Positions 1 through 8,222 are shown, counted from the stretch's first letter. The stretch: 64,000 bases of DNA from Phyllobacterium pellucidum (GCF_013327855.1 NZ_JABUMX010000008.1:120259-184258); one strand, 5' to 3'. Numbers and translations: made by a program. The notes: a model not told the origin generated them from the letters alone.

Positions 1-349
1 GACGCACCGAATGGTGGAAATGCATGGCGAGGAGGCGGCGACCGCGCGCAATGCCGCCCAGCGTCAGCATTGCCAGGAGATTGCTTCCCGTCATCATCAG
101 GGCATCTGCCCGCTCGCCCCGCAAGATCCGGTAAAGCGTGGGCAGGCTGCGCCAACCCAGGGCGCCCCGATATTCCATCCCGACCGCCTCGATGCCTGAC
201 TTGTCCAAATGCTCCTTGAGGGCACCGAGCGGATTGAGCGATATGACTTTAATCTCGTGGCCGCGATCCTGAAGGCATTGCATCAGCCGCAGCGAGGCCT
301 GCTCCATGCCACCGAGTTCAGTGCACTGAATGATATTGAGAATGCGCAT
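1..349 (-). CDS. glycosyltransferase, N-terminal part (cut by window edge)
   Basis: Reading leftward from an ATG at 347-349 gives 116 open codons that run off the window edge. The product opens MRILNIIQCTELGGMEQASL, typical of the N-terminal donor half of GT4-type glycosyltransferases (a beta strand, a GGMEQ loop, then an amphipathic helix), followed by a hydrophobic second strand (HEIKVISL). Such enzymes move a sugar from a nucleotide-sugar to a growing surface glycan in the cytoplasm. An AAGGA-type ribosome site lies just upstream of the start. The gene diverges from the response regulator gene at 584. The acceptor, the donor and the C-terminal half cannot be seen; family assignment is an inference from the N-terminus only. 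Confidence 0.75.
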   Translation of the reverse strand, partial: MRILNIIQCTELGGMEQASLRLMQCLQDRGHEIKVISLNPLGALKEHLDKSGIEAVGMEYRGALGWRSLPTLYRILRGERADALMMTGSNLLAMLTLGGIARGRRLLAMHFHHSVR

Positions 350-438
350 ATCCTTGCCTCGATCGGACGGCGCCCACATTGCGAGCACTATTTGTTGGAG
401 GCGATGATCTTATTCCTCGGCAACAAATGAAAGTTATC

Positions 439-448
439 CATCCGGATG
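439..448. promoter_or_regulatory. perfect 10-bp palindrome in divergent intergenic region
   Basis: CATCCGGATG is a perfect palindrome inside the 234-bp region between the divergent glycosyltransferase and response-regulator genes. Its position suits an operator, for example for the adjacent LuxR-type regulator, but nothing in the sequence proves binding. An AT-rich TATAAAATAA stretch follows at about 475-484 and could be a -10 region. Confidence 0.25.
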
Positions 449-583
449 AACTCCGCGAACCGTTCACTGGTTGTATAAAATAAGCAATCCGATGCGTAAT
501 CCTAATTGGGTACGGGACAGAATCGAAGAACAGGCGCCTAATATCGCCCAAAGCCGCAAAGGCAAAAGGGGGGCGAAGTCACT

Positions 584-1258
584 ATGGTGCCAATTTCTGT
601 TGCGCTGGTCGATGACCATCCGCTCATGCTTGCAGGCGTCGTCAATCTCTTCGAAACCAACTCAGAATTTTCGGTTGTGGCCAAGGGCGCGTCGGCCGAT
701 GACGCACTCCAGATCAGCCGGCAATTGCGTCCCGATGTCATGGTTCTCGACCTTTACATGCCGGGCAATGTCTTTGAAGTCATCAGCGAGATAGGCGCAA
801 ATCCGGGAGGCACCAAGGTTGTGGCGTTCACTGCGATGACTGGCAGCGACTATGCTGTGCGCGCGCTGCACGCCGGTGCAAAGGGCTACGTTCTCAAGGG
901 CAGCAGCGCCGATGAGCTCGTTGAGGGCGTGCGTGCCGCCCATTCGGGCGAAACCTACATTACGCCGGCTTTCGCAATCAAAGTCATCGAAGCACTGCGC
1001 ATCGCCTCCTTGCGCAAACGAGCTGCGGGACCGATCAAGCTCAGCATCCGTGAAGAACAGATCGTAAGCCTTCTGCTCCGGGGCCGTACCAATCGTGAGA
1101 TCGCGATCGGGCTCGGCATAGGCGAAAAGACGGTCAAGAACTATATGACGATCCTCATGCAGAAGCTGCATGCGCGAAACCGTCTTGAAGTGCTGATCGC
1201 CGCGCAGAAACTAGAGGTCGCCAGCCGCGACGAGCGCGAATCCGTTTCGCGTCATTAG
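584..1258 (+). CDS. NarL/FixJ-family response regulator (LuxR-type HTH)
   Basis: A 224-residue two-domain regulator. The receiver domain (about 1-120) has the acidic pair D10/D11, the phospho-acceptor D56 (VLDLYMP), T83 and K105. A linker leads to a LuxR-type helix-turn-helix at about 152-212 with the usual REEQIVSLLLRGRTNREIA and KTVKNYM signatures. It should bind DNA as a dimer after phosphorylation. The most likely partner is the histidine kinase encoded convergently 18 bp downstream, because the two genes meet tail to tail and belong to the matching NarX/NarL-type classes. Targets are unknown; the divergent glycosyltransferase gene is an obvious candidate. Confidence 0.92.
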   Translation: MVPISVALVDDHPLMLAGVVNLFETNSEFSVVAKGASADDALQISRQLRPDVMVLDLYMPGNVFEVISEIGANPGGTKVVAFTAMTGSDYAVRALHAGAKGYVLKGSSADELVEGVRAAHSGETYITPAFAIKVIEALRIASLRKRAAGPIKLSIREEQIVSLLLRGRTNREIAIGLGIGEKTVKNYMTILMQKLHARNRLEVLIAAQKLEVASRDERESVSRH

Positions 1259-1276
1259 TCGAAGCGATTCCAATGC

Positions 1277-2695
1277 CTAGGCGCTGTTGCTTTCCAGGGG
1301 AACGGCGACAATAAGGCTGGTGCCTGCACCCGGTTCATGCACGATCCGCACCGTGCCGCCAAATGCCTCCACCCGGTTGCGAATGCCCTGAAGTCCGAGT
1401 GGGTGCCGTCGCCCGGCCGAAGCAATTGGCTGGTCGGGGCTGGGGCCCTTGTCGCTGACAGTGACGGTGATGACGCTGCCATCGGCGCTCACTTCCACCC
1501 GCTGTCCGCGGGCTCCAGCATGGCGATAGGCGTTGTTGAGCCCCTCCTGCACGACCCGGTAAAGACATATTTTCAGCGGATGCGCGACCTTTTCCGGCAG
1601 ATTCTCGTAATGTGCCGCGACAATTGACCCTGTCGCGTATTCGTGGCGTTGCGCTGCGAGCTTGAGCGCTGCTTCGATGGACAGGTTTTCAAGTTCCGGC
1701 AGCACGAGACCCGTCGAGAGCTCGCGCAGTTCACTGAGTACCTGGCTCGCAAGCCGCGACGGGTCGAGCTCATCCCGCTGGTTGCCTGCGCCCGACGTTT
1801 GCCCTAAGCGCAGTATCAGCAGGCTCAAGACCTGGACAGGACCATCGTGAAGATCCGAGCCGATACGGTTGAGCAATGTTTCGTTGGACTTTGACGCGTC
1901 CATGCGCGCCTTGTCGGCGGTTCTGCGCAGTGAACGGTTCTGATCGGCAAGCGCTTGCGCGTTCTCCAATTGCGATTTCAAGGTTTCACGCTGCGTATTG
2001 ATAATGCCGCTGGCGCGCCGCACGATCAGGTAAAGCAGGGCCATGATCGTCAAGGTCGTCGCCCCGACCAGTGCCCATGTGCTTCGCTGGACGCGCGATC
2101 GCTGGGCGATGAAATCCTCCGCTTCCTCGTATAGCTCTCCAACCGCGATCACATCATGGTTGCCGGGTCGGTAGATAGGTGCGTAGATTTCGATCAGCGG
2201 ACGCGCCGTTTGCTCGTTGGCGATACCCTGATCGTCGTGGTGCTCTTCAAGTTGAGCGACGACTGTTCCGGCGAACGCCCGTTCAATGTCCTCGGATGGC
2301 AGCCGTTTTCCCATAAGTGACTTGTCTGTGCTGTAGACAACAGTTCCGTCCTTGTCCCAGATTCTGAAGCCTTCCACTCGCTTCGCAAGATCCGTCCCGA
2401 TTAGAAGGTCATCGAGTTCCTTCTGCTTTTCCGGAACGACCAGCGGCCTGCCATTTTCCTCGTCGACGTGGCGGGCAAGGAATCCTTCCATGTAAAGGGC
2501 CCCCGATTCTGCCCGGCTCCGCAACTGGTTAGCCGCAATCTGGGAACTCAGCCATTCTCCAAGGATCGCCATGGATCCCAAGAGGATGAGCGCGGCTACC
2601 ACGAGGAATTGCGATTTTAGATCAAGGCGTTGCCAGTACCGTACGAGCTTGCCGATACCGAACCGCCCACCCTCGTGGTTGAGGTCATAGGTCAT
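1277..2695 (-). CDS. membrane sensor histidine kinase (HisKA_3 / NarX-type)
   Basis: A 472-residue kinase with two membrane segments (about 29-50 and 206-226) enclosing a periplasmic sensor of roughly 155 residues, which includes a PAS/Cache-like stretch (RIWDKDGTVVYSTD). A coiled-coil linker (about 230-270) leads to the HisKA_3 dimerisation motif with phospho-acceptor H283 (GSDLHDGPVQ). The ATPase domain shows the N box (EGLNNAYRHAG, N387/N388), D415 in SDKGPSP, and GLQGIRNRVEAFGG. The signal is not known. It is convergent with the NarL-type regulator gene and very probably phosphorylates that protein. All catalytic motifs look intact. Confidence 0.92.
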   Translation of the reverse strand: MTYDLNHEGGRFGIGKLVRYWQRLDLKSQFLVVAALILLGSMAILGEWLSSQIAANQLRSRAESGALYMEGFLARHVDEENGRPLVVPEKQKELDDLLIGTDLAKRVEGFRIWDKDGTVVYSTDKSLMGKRLPSEDIERAFAGTVVAQLEEHHDDQGIANEQTARPLIEIYAPIYRPGNHDVIAVGELYEEAEDFIAQRSRVQRSTWALVGATTLTIMALLYLIVRRASGIINTQRETLKSQLENAQALADQNRSLRRTADKARMDASKSNETLLNRIGSDLHDGPVQVLSLLILRLGQTSGAGNQRDELDPSRLASQVLSELRELSTGLVLPELENLSIEAALKLAAQRHEYATGSIVAAHYENLPEKVAHPLKICLYRVVQEGLNNAYRHAGARGQRVEVSADGSVITVTVSDKGPSPDQPIASAGRRHPLGLQGIRNRVEAFGGTVRIVHEPGAGTSLIVAVPLESNSA

Positions 2696-2950
2696 GTTGG
2701 CGATAAGGCCAAAAGTCCCGAAACTCTCTTGACCAAGGTCTTTGTAATTGACCGGACCTTCCGAACTACCAAGTTCGCTCCCCCCACCACATCATCCGAC
2801 TATCGAAACTCGTGTCGACGTTTTTGGTGAGTTTGTCCCGGAGATCCGGGTCTGGTCAAGAAAAACACGCCGCGGGAGGGGGATGGCGCCTGCCTAAGTG
2901 CAGTCGCGGCAACAAAACACCGCGCATGAAAGCGATCCAGGAGGGCAATT
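2696..2950. other. non-coding stretch upstream of the kinase gene
   Basis: No credible gene was seen on either strand. The region must hold the kinase promoter (minus strand). It contains a short perfect inverted repeat, CCCGGA-GA-TCCGGG, near 2837-2850, and ends with an AGGAGGG ribosome-binding sequence at about 2939-2945 that now leads into the broken reading frame described next. Confidence 0.4.
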
Positions 2951-2957
2951 ATGGTAA

Positions 2958-3155
2958 CCTACATTCGTTCGGATCAGGTCTATTTATCTTGCCGACGTCA
3001 TCGTTCCAGCAGATGAACTGGAAAAGCTCGGCGACGGGAAGCTGCTGCCCGGCATGCCGGTCGAGGTCTTCGTTTCGGCAGAAGAGCGCACGGCGCTGTC
3101 ATTTTTAGCCAAGCCGCTCGCCGATCAGTTCAGCCGCACGTTCAAGGAACAGTGA
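2958..3155 (+). pseudogene. 3' remnant of a type I secretion membrane-fusion (HlyD-family) gene
   Basis: From about 2988 to the TGA at 3153-3155 the plus strand encodes YLADVIVPADELEKLGDG, then LLPGMPVEVFVSAEERTAL and a tail matching the last ~55 residues of HlyD-family periplasmic adaptors (PGMPVEVF, then a 'KPLADQF' membrane-proximal tail). The upstream ~350 residues are absent and the frame is closed by a TAA at 2955. Just ahead is a good Shine-Dalgarno sequence and an ATG at 2951 in another frame that opens MVTYIRSDQVYL and stops after 21 codons. I read this as the relic of a deleted or frameshifted T1SS gene. Confidence 0.65.
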
Positions 3156-3219
3156 TGTTTCTTTTTTCAAGCAAGGTGTTAACGCCGTGTATTGAGGTTT
3201 GAACTTCGCTTGGTAGCGA

Positions 3220-3333
3220 TCAATTTTGTCCTGCCCATGAAGCATGCCGGGGTATTCCGCCGCCGTCTTGTGGATTGCTCGTGACACACCCGCTCAACGC
3301 CAATGCGAGGAACGCAACAATATAAAGTCGCAT
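3220..3333 (-). CDS. small putative lipoprotein (37 aa)
   Basis: An AGGAGG ribosome site (3339-3344 on the complementary strand) sits at ideal spacing from an ATG at 3331-3333. The product opens MRLYIVAFLALALSGCVTSN: a positively charged start, a hydrophobic core and a lipobox LSGC with C16 as the lipidated residue. Only 21 residues follow before the stop. Small lipoproteins of this size are common in Hyphomicrobiales, usually without known function. A second reading frame continues for 60 codons to 3105, so a frameshifted longer protein is possible, but that frame overlaps the opposite-strand HlyD remnant and may be chance. Confidence 0.5.
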   Translation of the reverse strand: MRLYIVAFLALALSGCVTSNPQDGGGIPRHASWAGQN

Positions 3334-3562
3334 CGCTGCCTCCTGAAGTTTTGGATGATACGAGAATAAGCTCAAAAATCAGGAATGGTATGCGATCGCC
3401 TTCACCTTTGCTTGAGCGGAGGGTGATGGGGATGCGGCCGCTACCCTTAAAGCTTGAGAGCGACGGAGTGGGATAGGCGATCGGCTCCAGCATTGCTCCG
3501 TGCGAGCCGACACGCGTTCCGGTGGACTATATCGTTAAATAAATGGCTCAGATCGGATGCTA

Positions 3563-3652
3563 TGGCGGAAGAGGTGAGATTCGAACTCACGGTACGGTTC
3601 CCCGCACGACGGTTTTCAAGACCGTTGCCTTAAACCACTCGGCCACTCTTCC
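3563..3652 (-). tRNA. tRNA-Ser (anticodon UGA)
   Basis: The complementary strand folds as a serine tRNA of 90 nt: acceptor arm GGAAGAG pairing with CTCTTCC, a long variable arm, the T arm GTTCGAATC, an anticodon loop CTTGAAA giving anticodon TGA, and an encoded CCA at 3563-3565. It would read UCA and, by wobble, other UCN serine codons. It stands alone, next to the decayed HlyD remnant; tRNA-Ser genes are frequent integration sites, but no integrase is present here. Confidence 0.97.
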
Positions 3653-3827
3653 AGCCTCAGCACAGCGAGCGAAACTATATAAAATTCGCCTCGAAGCATC
3701 GACGCGGCTTTTATAGCTCTTCGCATTGCCGCGTCAACGGCTGCGCCGCATCTTTTGCCGTGGACTTGTCCTACAGCGTGCCTTCAAAGTAGAGGAAGCA
3801 CAACGGTAACATAGTGAGAAGCCGCAG

Positions 3828-4253
3828 ATGTCAGAACTCAAGATCCGCACCAGGGCCGTTGGAGCCACGGCAGTGCTCAAGGGCAAGGTACTGCCGGTTA
3901 TAACGTCCGAGACAGGCGGCGAAATCAACATCGTCACCTCCGTCTCGCAGCCGGGGTTCAATCCCCTCGACCTGCTTTACGCGTCACTCTCGGCTTGCAT
4001 CGCGCTCAGCGCGCGGATTGCGGCAAACAAGCTCGGTGTCTCGGAAAAGCTTGCGGGAGTGCGTGTCCATGTCACCGGCGAAAAGGCGCATGACGAGCCA
4101 TCCCGCGTTGCGTCGTTTAACATCGACATAGAGATTGATGGCGATCTCGACCCCGGCACGCGGCGCCAGATCGTCGAAAAAGCCGAGGAAATCTGCACCG
4201 TTTCCAACACGCTGCGTGGCGACGCGCAATTCGTAACGACCCTTCGCGACTGA
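3828..4253 (+). CDS. OsmC/Ohr-family peroxide-related protein
   Basis: A 141-residue OsmC-fold protein. The two redox cysteines expected in the family are present: C57 in SACIAL on the central helix and C123 in EEICTVSNTL. Members reduce organic hydroperoxides using dithiols in the cytoplasm. The second motif is CTVSNTL rather than the CPVSRTL form common in OsmC, so it may be a less-studied branch (YhfA-like). The gene ends 3 bp from the end of the convergent AhpD/CMD-like gene, which also belongs to a fold associated with peroxide defence. Confidence 0.85.
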   Translation: MSELKIRTRAVGATAVLKGKVLPVITSETGGEINIVTSVSQPGFNPLDLLYASLSACIALSARIAANKLGVSEKLAGVRVHVTGEKAHDEPSRVASFNIDIEIDGDLDPGTRRQIVEKAEEICTVSNTLRGDAQFVTTLRD

Positions 4254-4256
4254 TCT

Positions 4257-4811
4257 TCAAGAGGCCGCGCTATCGCCGGCTGCGGCGTAGCGCTCGAGCT
4301 CGGGATCGAGATCCACATTGACGACATTGGTGAAAATGGTCGTCGCAATCATGATCCCCGCAAAGGCGACGAGGTTGACGAGCGTGGCTTCATCATAGCT
4401 GGCAGCGAGCTTGTTCCACAATTCGTCCGCTACGGCATTGGAGTTTACGACAATGGCCCGTCCGAAATCGATCAGCGCTTCTTCGCGGGCCGTCGGCACC
4501 ACGGCTTCCAGCTCCAGTCCGGACTCGATCAAGGCCCGGCGAAAAAAGGTGGCGGGAACGCGCGCCTGGCTCGCTTCGGAAATCGCCAGCGACAGGAGCC
4601 AGATTTCCCGGTCGCTCAAGGCCGGCCGCAGCAAATCGCGCAACGTGAACCACTCGGCATAAATGCGGTGGGCGACCGGAGAATGCAGCATTATGCGCTT
4701 CATGTTGGTCATCCGCCCGCGTAATTGCAGCTCACGGTCGTGTTCGGCGCGTGTTTTGGGGGAAGCGGCGGCATAGTCGATTGCAGATATGCGACTCATG
4801 GAAATATCCAT
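4257..4811 (-). CDS. carboxymuconolactone decarboxylase/AhpD-fold protein without cysteines
   Basis: A 184-residue all-helical protein similar in layout to carboxymuconolactone decarboxylase and AhpD-like proteins (helical core ALSDREIWLLSLAISEASQA, then LVNLVAFAGIMIATTIFTNV). The peroxidase-type CxxC that AhpD uses is absent; the protein has no cysteine at all, and the expected position reads SEASQARVPA. It is therefore more like the decarboxylase or uncharacterised branch than an alkylhydroperoxidase. A second ATG four codons in is an alternative start. Convergent with the osmC-like gene. The substrate is unknown. Confidence 0.7.
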   Translation of the reverse strand: MDISMSRISAIDYAAASPKTRAEHDRELQLRGRMTNMKRIMLHSPVAHRIYAEWFTLRDLLRPALSDREIWLLSLAISEASQARVPATFFRRALIESGLELEAVVPTAREEALIDFGRAIVVNSNAVADELWNKLAASYDEATLVNLVAFAGIMIATTIFTNVVNVDLDPELERYAAAGDSAAS

Positions 4812-4981
4812 ATTTTTGATAGGCTTGCCGCACTATAGAGCCTGTTAAGGGCCTATCAACCTATCAGTGGCAATTTCATATTGGTGCATCCCGGATGGGC
4901 GTCGGGGTTTGCGTCAACGTTCTGATCTGCTATCGATACATTACCATTCCTGGGGACGGTCCGCGCGGCCGATGGTCAACA

Positions 4982-6277
4982 TTGTCAAAAGCCAAAGCTT
5001 TTCAAGTTGTGGGGGTTGTTGCCGTGGGCGCTCTGATGACCGCCTGTGCTTCCCCTAAAGTGACAGTCGCACGCAAGCAGCACCCCAAGGAATATTTCGC
5101 CGAATCCGCCTATGGCGTGAAGGCGAGCCCGCGGGTCGTCACCGATCTGCGCCACATTCCGCGCGGTGGCGGCCGTAATCTCGTCGGCCAGCCCTACAAG
5201 GTTGCCGGCAAGTGGTACTATCCCAAGGAAGAGCCGGGCTATCGGCGCCAGGGCAAGGCGTCCTGGTACGGCTCTGCGTTTCATGGCCGCCTGACCGCCA
5301 ATGGCGAAATTTACGACACGTCCCGGCTGACGGCGGCGCACCCGACAATGCCGCTGCCCAGCTATGCGCGCGTCACCAACCTTTCCAATGGCAGTTCTGT
5401 CATCGTCCGCGTCAATGATCGCGGACCCTATCATTCCGACCGCCTCATCGATCTATCGCAGAAGGCCGCGATGGTGCTGGACTACCACGACACAGGCACC
5501 GCTAGCGTCAAGGTCGAGTATGTTGGCCGTGCACCGCTCGAAGGCAATGATGACAGCTTTCTCATGGCCTCATATCACGCGCCTGGCGTCGATCCTTACG
5601 GCCAGCCGGCATCCGGAGTGATGATCGCCATGAACGGCGGCACGCCGACGCGGCGCGTGCCGATGCCGATACCCGGCATGCAGCCGCAACAGCCCGCCGG
5701 CATCCAGGTGGCCAGCCTTGGCAATCAGGCATTTTCGCTTGAGCAACAGGCGGCGCGGATCGACGGGGGCCAGCCGCAGCCTGTGCCGATGGCGGCAGCC
5801 ATGAACTTCAGTATCGATATCGACCCGGTCTTGCCCTTGGTTGGGCCCTATATCGACGACAAGCCGACGATCCTTATCGGCTCGCTGAAGGGCGGCAAGG
5901 CGGGATCGCCATTCGTCAGTTCCTATGCCAGTGAGCGTATTGAAACCGCCAATGCGCCGATCGAGGCGACTACAGGCATTCTCTCCTCGTCGGCGATTTC
6001 CTCTTCATGGAAGAGCATGAACGGGGCGGTCGTCAGCAGATCATCCGGCGAATATGTCGAAATCGGCCTGTTTGCCAGCAAGAGCGCGGCCGGACGGATG
6101 GTCGCGGCCCTTTCGGCGTTCGGCAAAGTCGAGATGACCAAAGTCGCCAGCCCTGAAGGGCGCAGGATAGAGCTCATTGCCCGTGCCGATTCCGGAAAGA
6201 ATACCGACCGGTTGCTCAAGGCCGCCTGGGCGGCCGGGGCAGGCGATGCATTTGTCGTTCGCGATGACGGGAACTGA
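4982..6277 (+). CDS. rlpA: septal-ring RlpA-type lytic transglycosylase lipoprotein
   Basis: The protein has a lipoprotein signal ending in LMTAC, a double-psi beta-barrel RlpA domain (about 94-170: GKASWYGSAFHGRLTANGE, AAHPTMPLPSYARVTN, VRVNDRGPY with D146) and a C-terminal SPOR-like domain (about 355-431) that would target denuded septal glycan. Such enzymes cleave stem-peptide-free peptidoglycan strands during division. I chose the TTG at 4982 because it places the lipobox cysteine at residue 22; an upstream in-frame ATG at 4895 would add 29 non-signal-like residues. It overlaps the downstream carboxypeptidase homologue, forming the head of a plus-strand operon. Confidence 0.9.
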   Translation: MSKAKAFQVVGVVAVGALMTACASPKVTVARKQHPKEYFAESAYGVKASPRVVTDLRHIPRGGGRNLVGQPYKVAGKWYYPKEEPGYRRQGKASWYGSAFHGRLTANGEIYDTSRLTAAHPTMPLPSYARVTNLSNGSSVIVRVNDRGPYHSDRLIDLSQKAAMVLDYHDTGTASVKVEYVGRAPLEGNDDSFLMASYHAPGVDPYGQPASGVMIAMNGGTPTRRVPMPIPGMQPQQPAGIQVASLGNQAFSLEQQAARIDGGQPQPVPMAAAMNFSIDIDPVLPLVGPYIDDKPTILIGSLKGGKAGSPFVSSYASERIETANAPIEATTGILSSSAISSSWKSMNGAVVSRSSGEYVEIGLFASKSAAGRMVAALSAFGKVEMTKVASPEGRRIELIARADSGKNTDRLLKAAWAAGAGDAFVVRDDGN

Positions 6278-7475
6278 TTGCCGACGCCTTGTCGTCGCGT
6301 TGAAAGCGCCCATCCGTTCTATTGTCCTTGGCATTGCAGTGGTAATGGTCGCAGGCTTCGCTGCCGATGCGCAGGAGCAGCTATTTGACACCAAGGCCAA
6401 GCAGGCGTTGATGGTCGAAGACCAGACCGGTACGGTGCTCTATTCCAAAATGCCGGAGACTCTCATCGAGCCTGCAGCGCTCGTCAAACTGATGACGATG
6501 GAAGTCGTATTCCATGAGTTGCAGGCGGGGAAGATCAACCTTTCGACGCAGTATACGGTCAGCGAACACGCCTGGCGTACCGGTGGTGCACCATCGGGTG
6601 GGTCGACCATGTTCGCCAAGCTCAAATCGGCGGTCAGCGTCGGCGATCTCATACAGGGCGTTATCGTTCAGTCGGCCAATGATGGCTGCATTATCCTTGC
6701 CGAAGGCATTGCCGGCTCGGAGGAAAAATTCGCCGAAATGATGAATGCGCGGGCGAAGGAACTGGGGCTCAACAGCTCCACCTTCGTCAACTCCACGGGA
6801 TTGCCGGATCCGAAGCAGCGCGTTTCGCTGACTGACCTCGTCGCGCTTGCCCGCCATATAAAGCGCAGCTATCCCGAATTCTATCACACCTATGCGCAGG
6901 ACAATTTTACCTGGAACAATATCTTCCAGCGCAATCGCAACCCGCTGCTCCGCCTTGATATTGGTGCGGACGGCATGGGCACCGGCTACACCGAACAGTC
7001 GGGATACGGCATTGTCGGCGCCACGGAGCACGGCGGCCGGCGTTATGTCGTTGCCTTGAGCGGGCTTGCCAGCGACAAGGAGCGGGCCGAAGAGGCAAAG
7101 CGCATCTTCGAGTGGGCGTATCAGGCGTTCGAGGAAATCGATATCTTTGCCGCAGGCGAAACGATCGGGGAGGCGAGTGTCTTTGGCGGCACGAAGTCCA
7201 GCGTGCCGCTGAAAGCAACCGAAAAAATCAGCCTGCTGGTCCCCGTGGCCAATCGCGACCGGCTGAAAGCGCATGTTGTTTACAAGGGACCACTCGTCGC
7301 GCCCATAAAGGCGGGGGAAGAGGCGGGCGTGTTGCGCATCTGGATTGGCGACGAGCTTGTCCAGGAAACGCCCGTGTTCACGGCCGAGGCCGTGGAGACC
7401 GGCGATCTGAAGAAGCGCAGCATTGATGCGATGCTGGAGCTGACCACGGGCTGGACGAGGCAACTCAAGTTCTGA
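6264..7475 (+). CDS. D-alanyl-D-alanine carboxypeptidase homologue with lost catalytic Ser and Lys
   Basis: A 403-residue S11-family protein with a Sec signal peptide (hydrophobic about 17-34) and a C-terminal PBP5-like domain. The family removes the terminal D-Ala from peptidoglycan pentapeptides in the periplasm. Motif 2 is intact (S137-A-N). Motif 1, normally SxxK after Pro-Ala, reads EPAALVKLMT, so the nucleophile position is Ala72 (codon GCG) while Lys75 remains. Motif 3, normally KTG, reads DGMGTGYTE, so its lysine is Gly239. The frame is open end to end with good codon use, so this looks like a conserved non-catalytic paralogue rather than a decaying gene. The start at 6264 overlaps rlpA; a TTG at 6300 is an alternative. 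Confidence 0.88.
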   Translation: MTGTDCRRLVVALKAPIRSIVLGIAVVMVAGFAADAQEQLFDTKAKQALMVEDQTGTVLYSKMPETLIEPAALVKLMTMEVVFHELQAGKINLSTQYTVSEHAWRTGGAPSGGSTMFAKLKSAVSVGDLIQGVIVQSANDGCIILAEGIAGSEEKFAEMMNARAKELGLNSSTFVNSTGLPDPKQRVSLTDLVALARHIKRSYPEFYHTYAQDNFTWNNIFQRNRNPLLRLDIGADGMGTGYTEQSGYGIVGATEHGGRRYVVALSGLASDKERAEEAKRIFEWAYQAFEEIDIFAAGETIGEASVFGGTKSSVPLKATEKISLLVPVANRDRLKAHVVYKGPLVAPIKAGEEAGVLRIWIGDELVQETPVFTAEAVETGDLKKRSIDAMLELTTGWTRQLKF

Positions 7476-7550
7476 ACACGCCTCGACCTTTTAATTTGCG
7501 GGCGCTAGAACCATCTTTAAAATGACTCTGCATCGAAAGACGGCGGCGGC

Positions 7551-8222
7551 GTGCAAGGACTATTCATTACATTCGAAGGCGGCGAGGGCGCTGGCAAATC
7601 AACGCAGATTGCGCGGCTGGCCGAACATCTGCGCGCAGGCGGCGATGACGTGCTGGCGACGCGCGAGCCCGGCGGCTCACCCGGCGCCGAGGCACTGCGT
7701 CACGTCATCTTGAGCGGTGCGGCGGAGCCATTCGGGCCCGCGATGGAAGCGCTGCTTTTCGCTGCGGCCCGCAATGATCATGTGGAGCAGGTCATGCGTC
7801 CGGCGCTCCGGTCGGGCCGGATGGTGCTCTGCGACCGCTATATCGATTCGAGCCGGGTCTATCAGGGTGTGACGGGCGACCTCGACCCTGATCTCATGCA
7901 CGCCATCGAGAAGGTGGCAATCAACGGGCTGGTGCCAGATCTTACGATCATTCTCGACCTGCCGGCGGAGGTCGGTCTCCAGCGCGCCAACGCGCGACGC
8001 GGCGAGGGCACCGCCGACCGCTTCGAGAAGGAAACGGTCGAAATGCATGCCAAGCGGCGCGATGCCTATCTCGCAATTGCCGATGCCGAACCCGAGCGCT
8101 GCAAGGTGATCGCCGGCGACCGGCCGGCAGGCGAGATTGCCCGCCAGATCGCCGAGCTTGTCGACGACCTCAAGGCAAGCCGGGGCATGAAAGCTGTCCG
8201 GACTGCCGAGGTGGCACGATGA
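7551..8222 (+). CDS. tmk: thymidylate kinase
   Basis: A 223-residue kinase that phosphorylates dTMP to dTDP with ATP in the cytoplasm. The P-loop is [10 protein letters not shown] (9-18), the dTMP-binding DRYIDSS motif begins at 95, and the lid region carries [12 protein letters not shown] arginines. It starts with GTG at 7551; the preceding gene ends 75 bp earlier. Its stop overlaps the holB start (ATGA at 8219-8222), the usual tmk-holB coupling seen across Proteobacteria. Confidence 0.96.
   Translation: MQGLFITFEGGEGAGKSTQIARLAEHLRAGGDDVLATREPGGSPGAEALRHVILSGAAEPFGPAMEALLFAAARNDHVEQVMRPALRSGRMVLCDRYIDSSRVYQGVTGDLDPDLMHAIEKVAINGLVPDLTIILDLPAEVGLQRANARRGEGTADRFEKETVEMHAKRRDAYLAIADAEPERCKVIAGDRPAGEIARQIAELVDDLKASRGMKAVRTAEVAR

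Noticed and set aside
2812..3108. A 98-codon plus-strand frame across the HlyD remnant
   Set aside because: It is out of frame with the recognisable HlyD tail and has the composition of a shadow.
4895..4981. An earlier ATG start for rlpA
   Set aside because: It adds 29 residues that would bury the lipoprotein signal; the TTG at 4982 gives a normal 22-residue signal ending at the lipobox cysteine.
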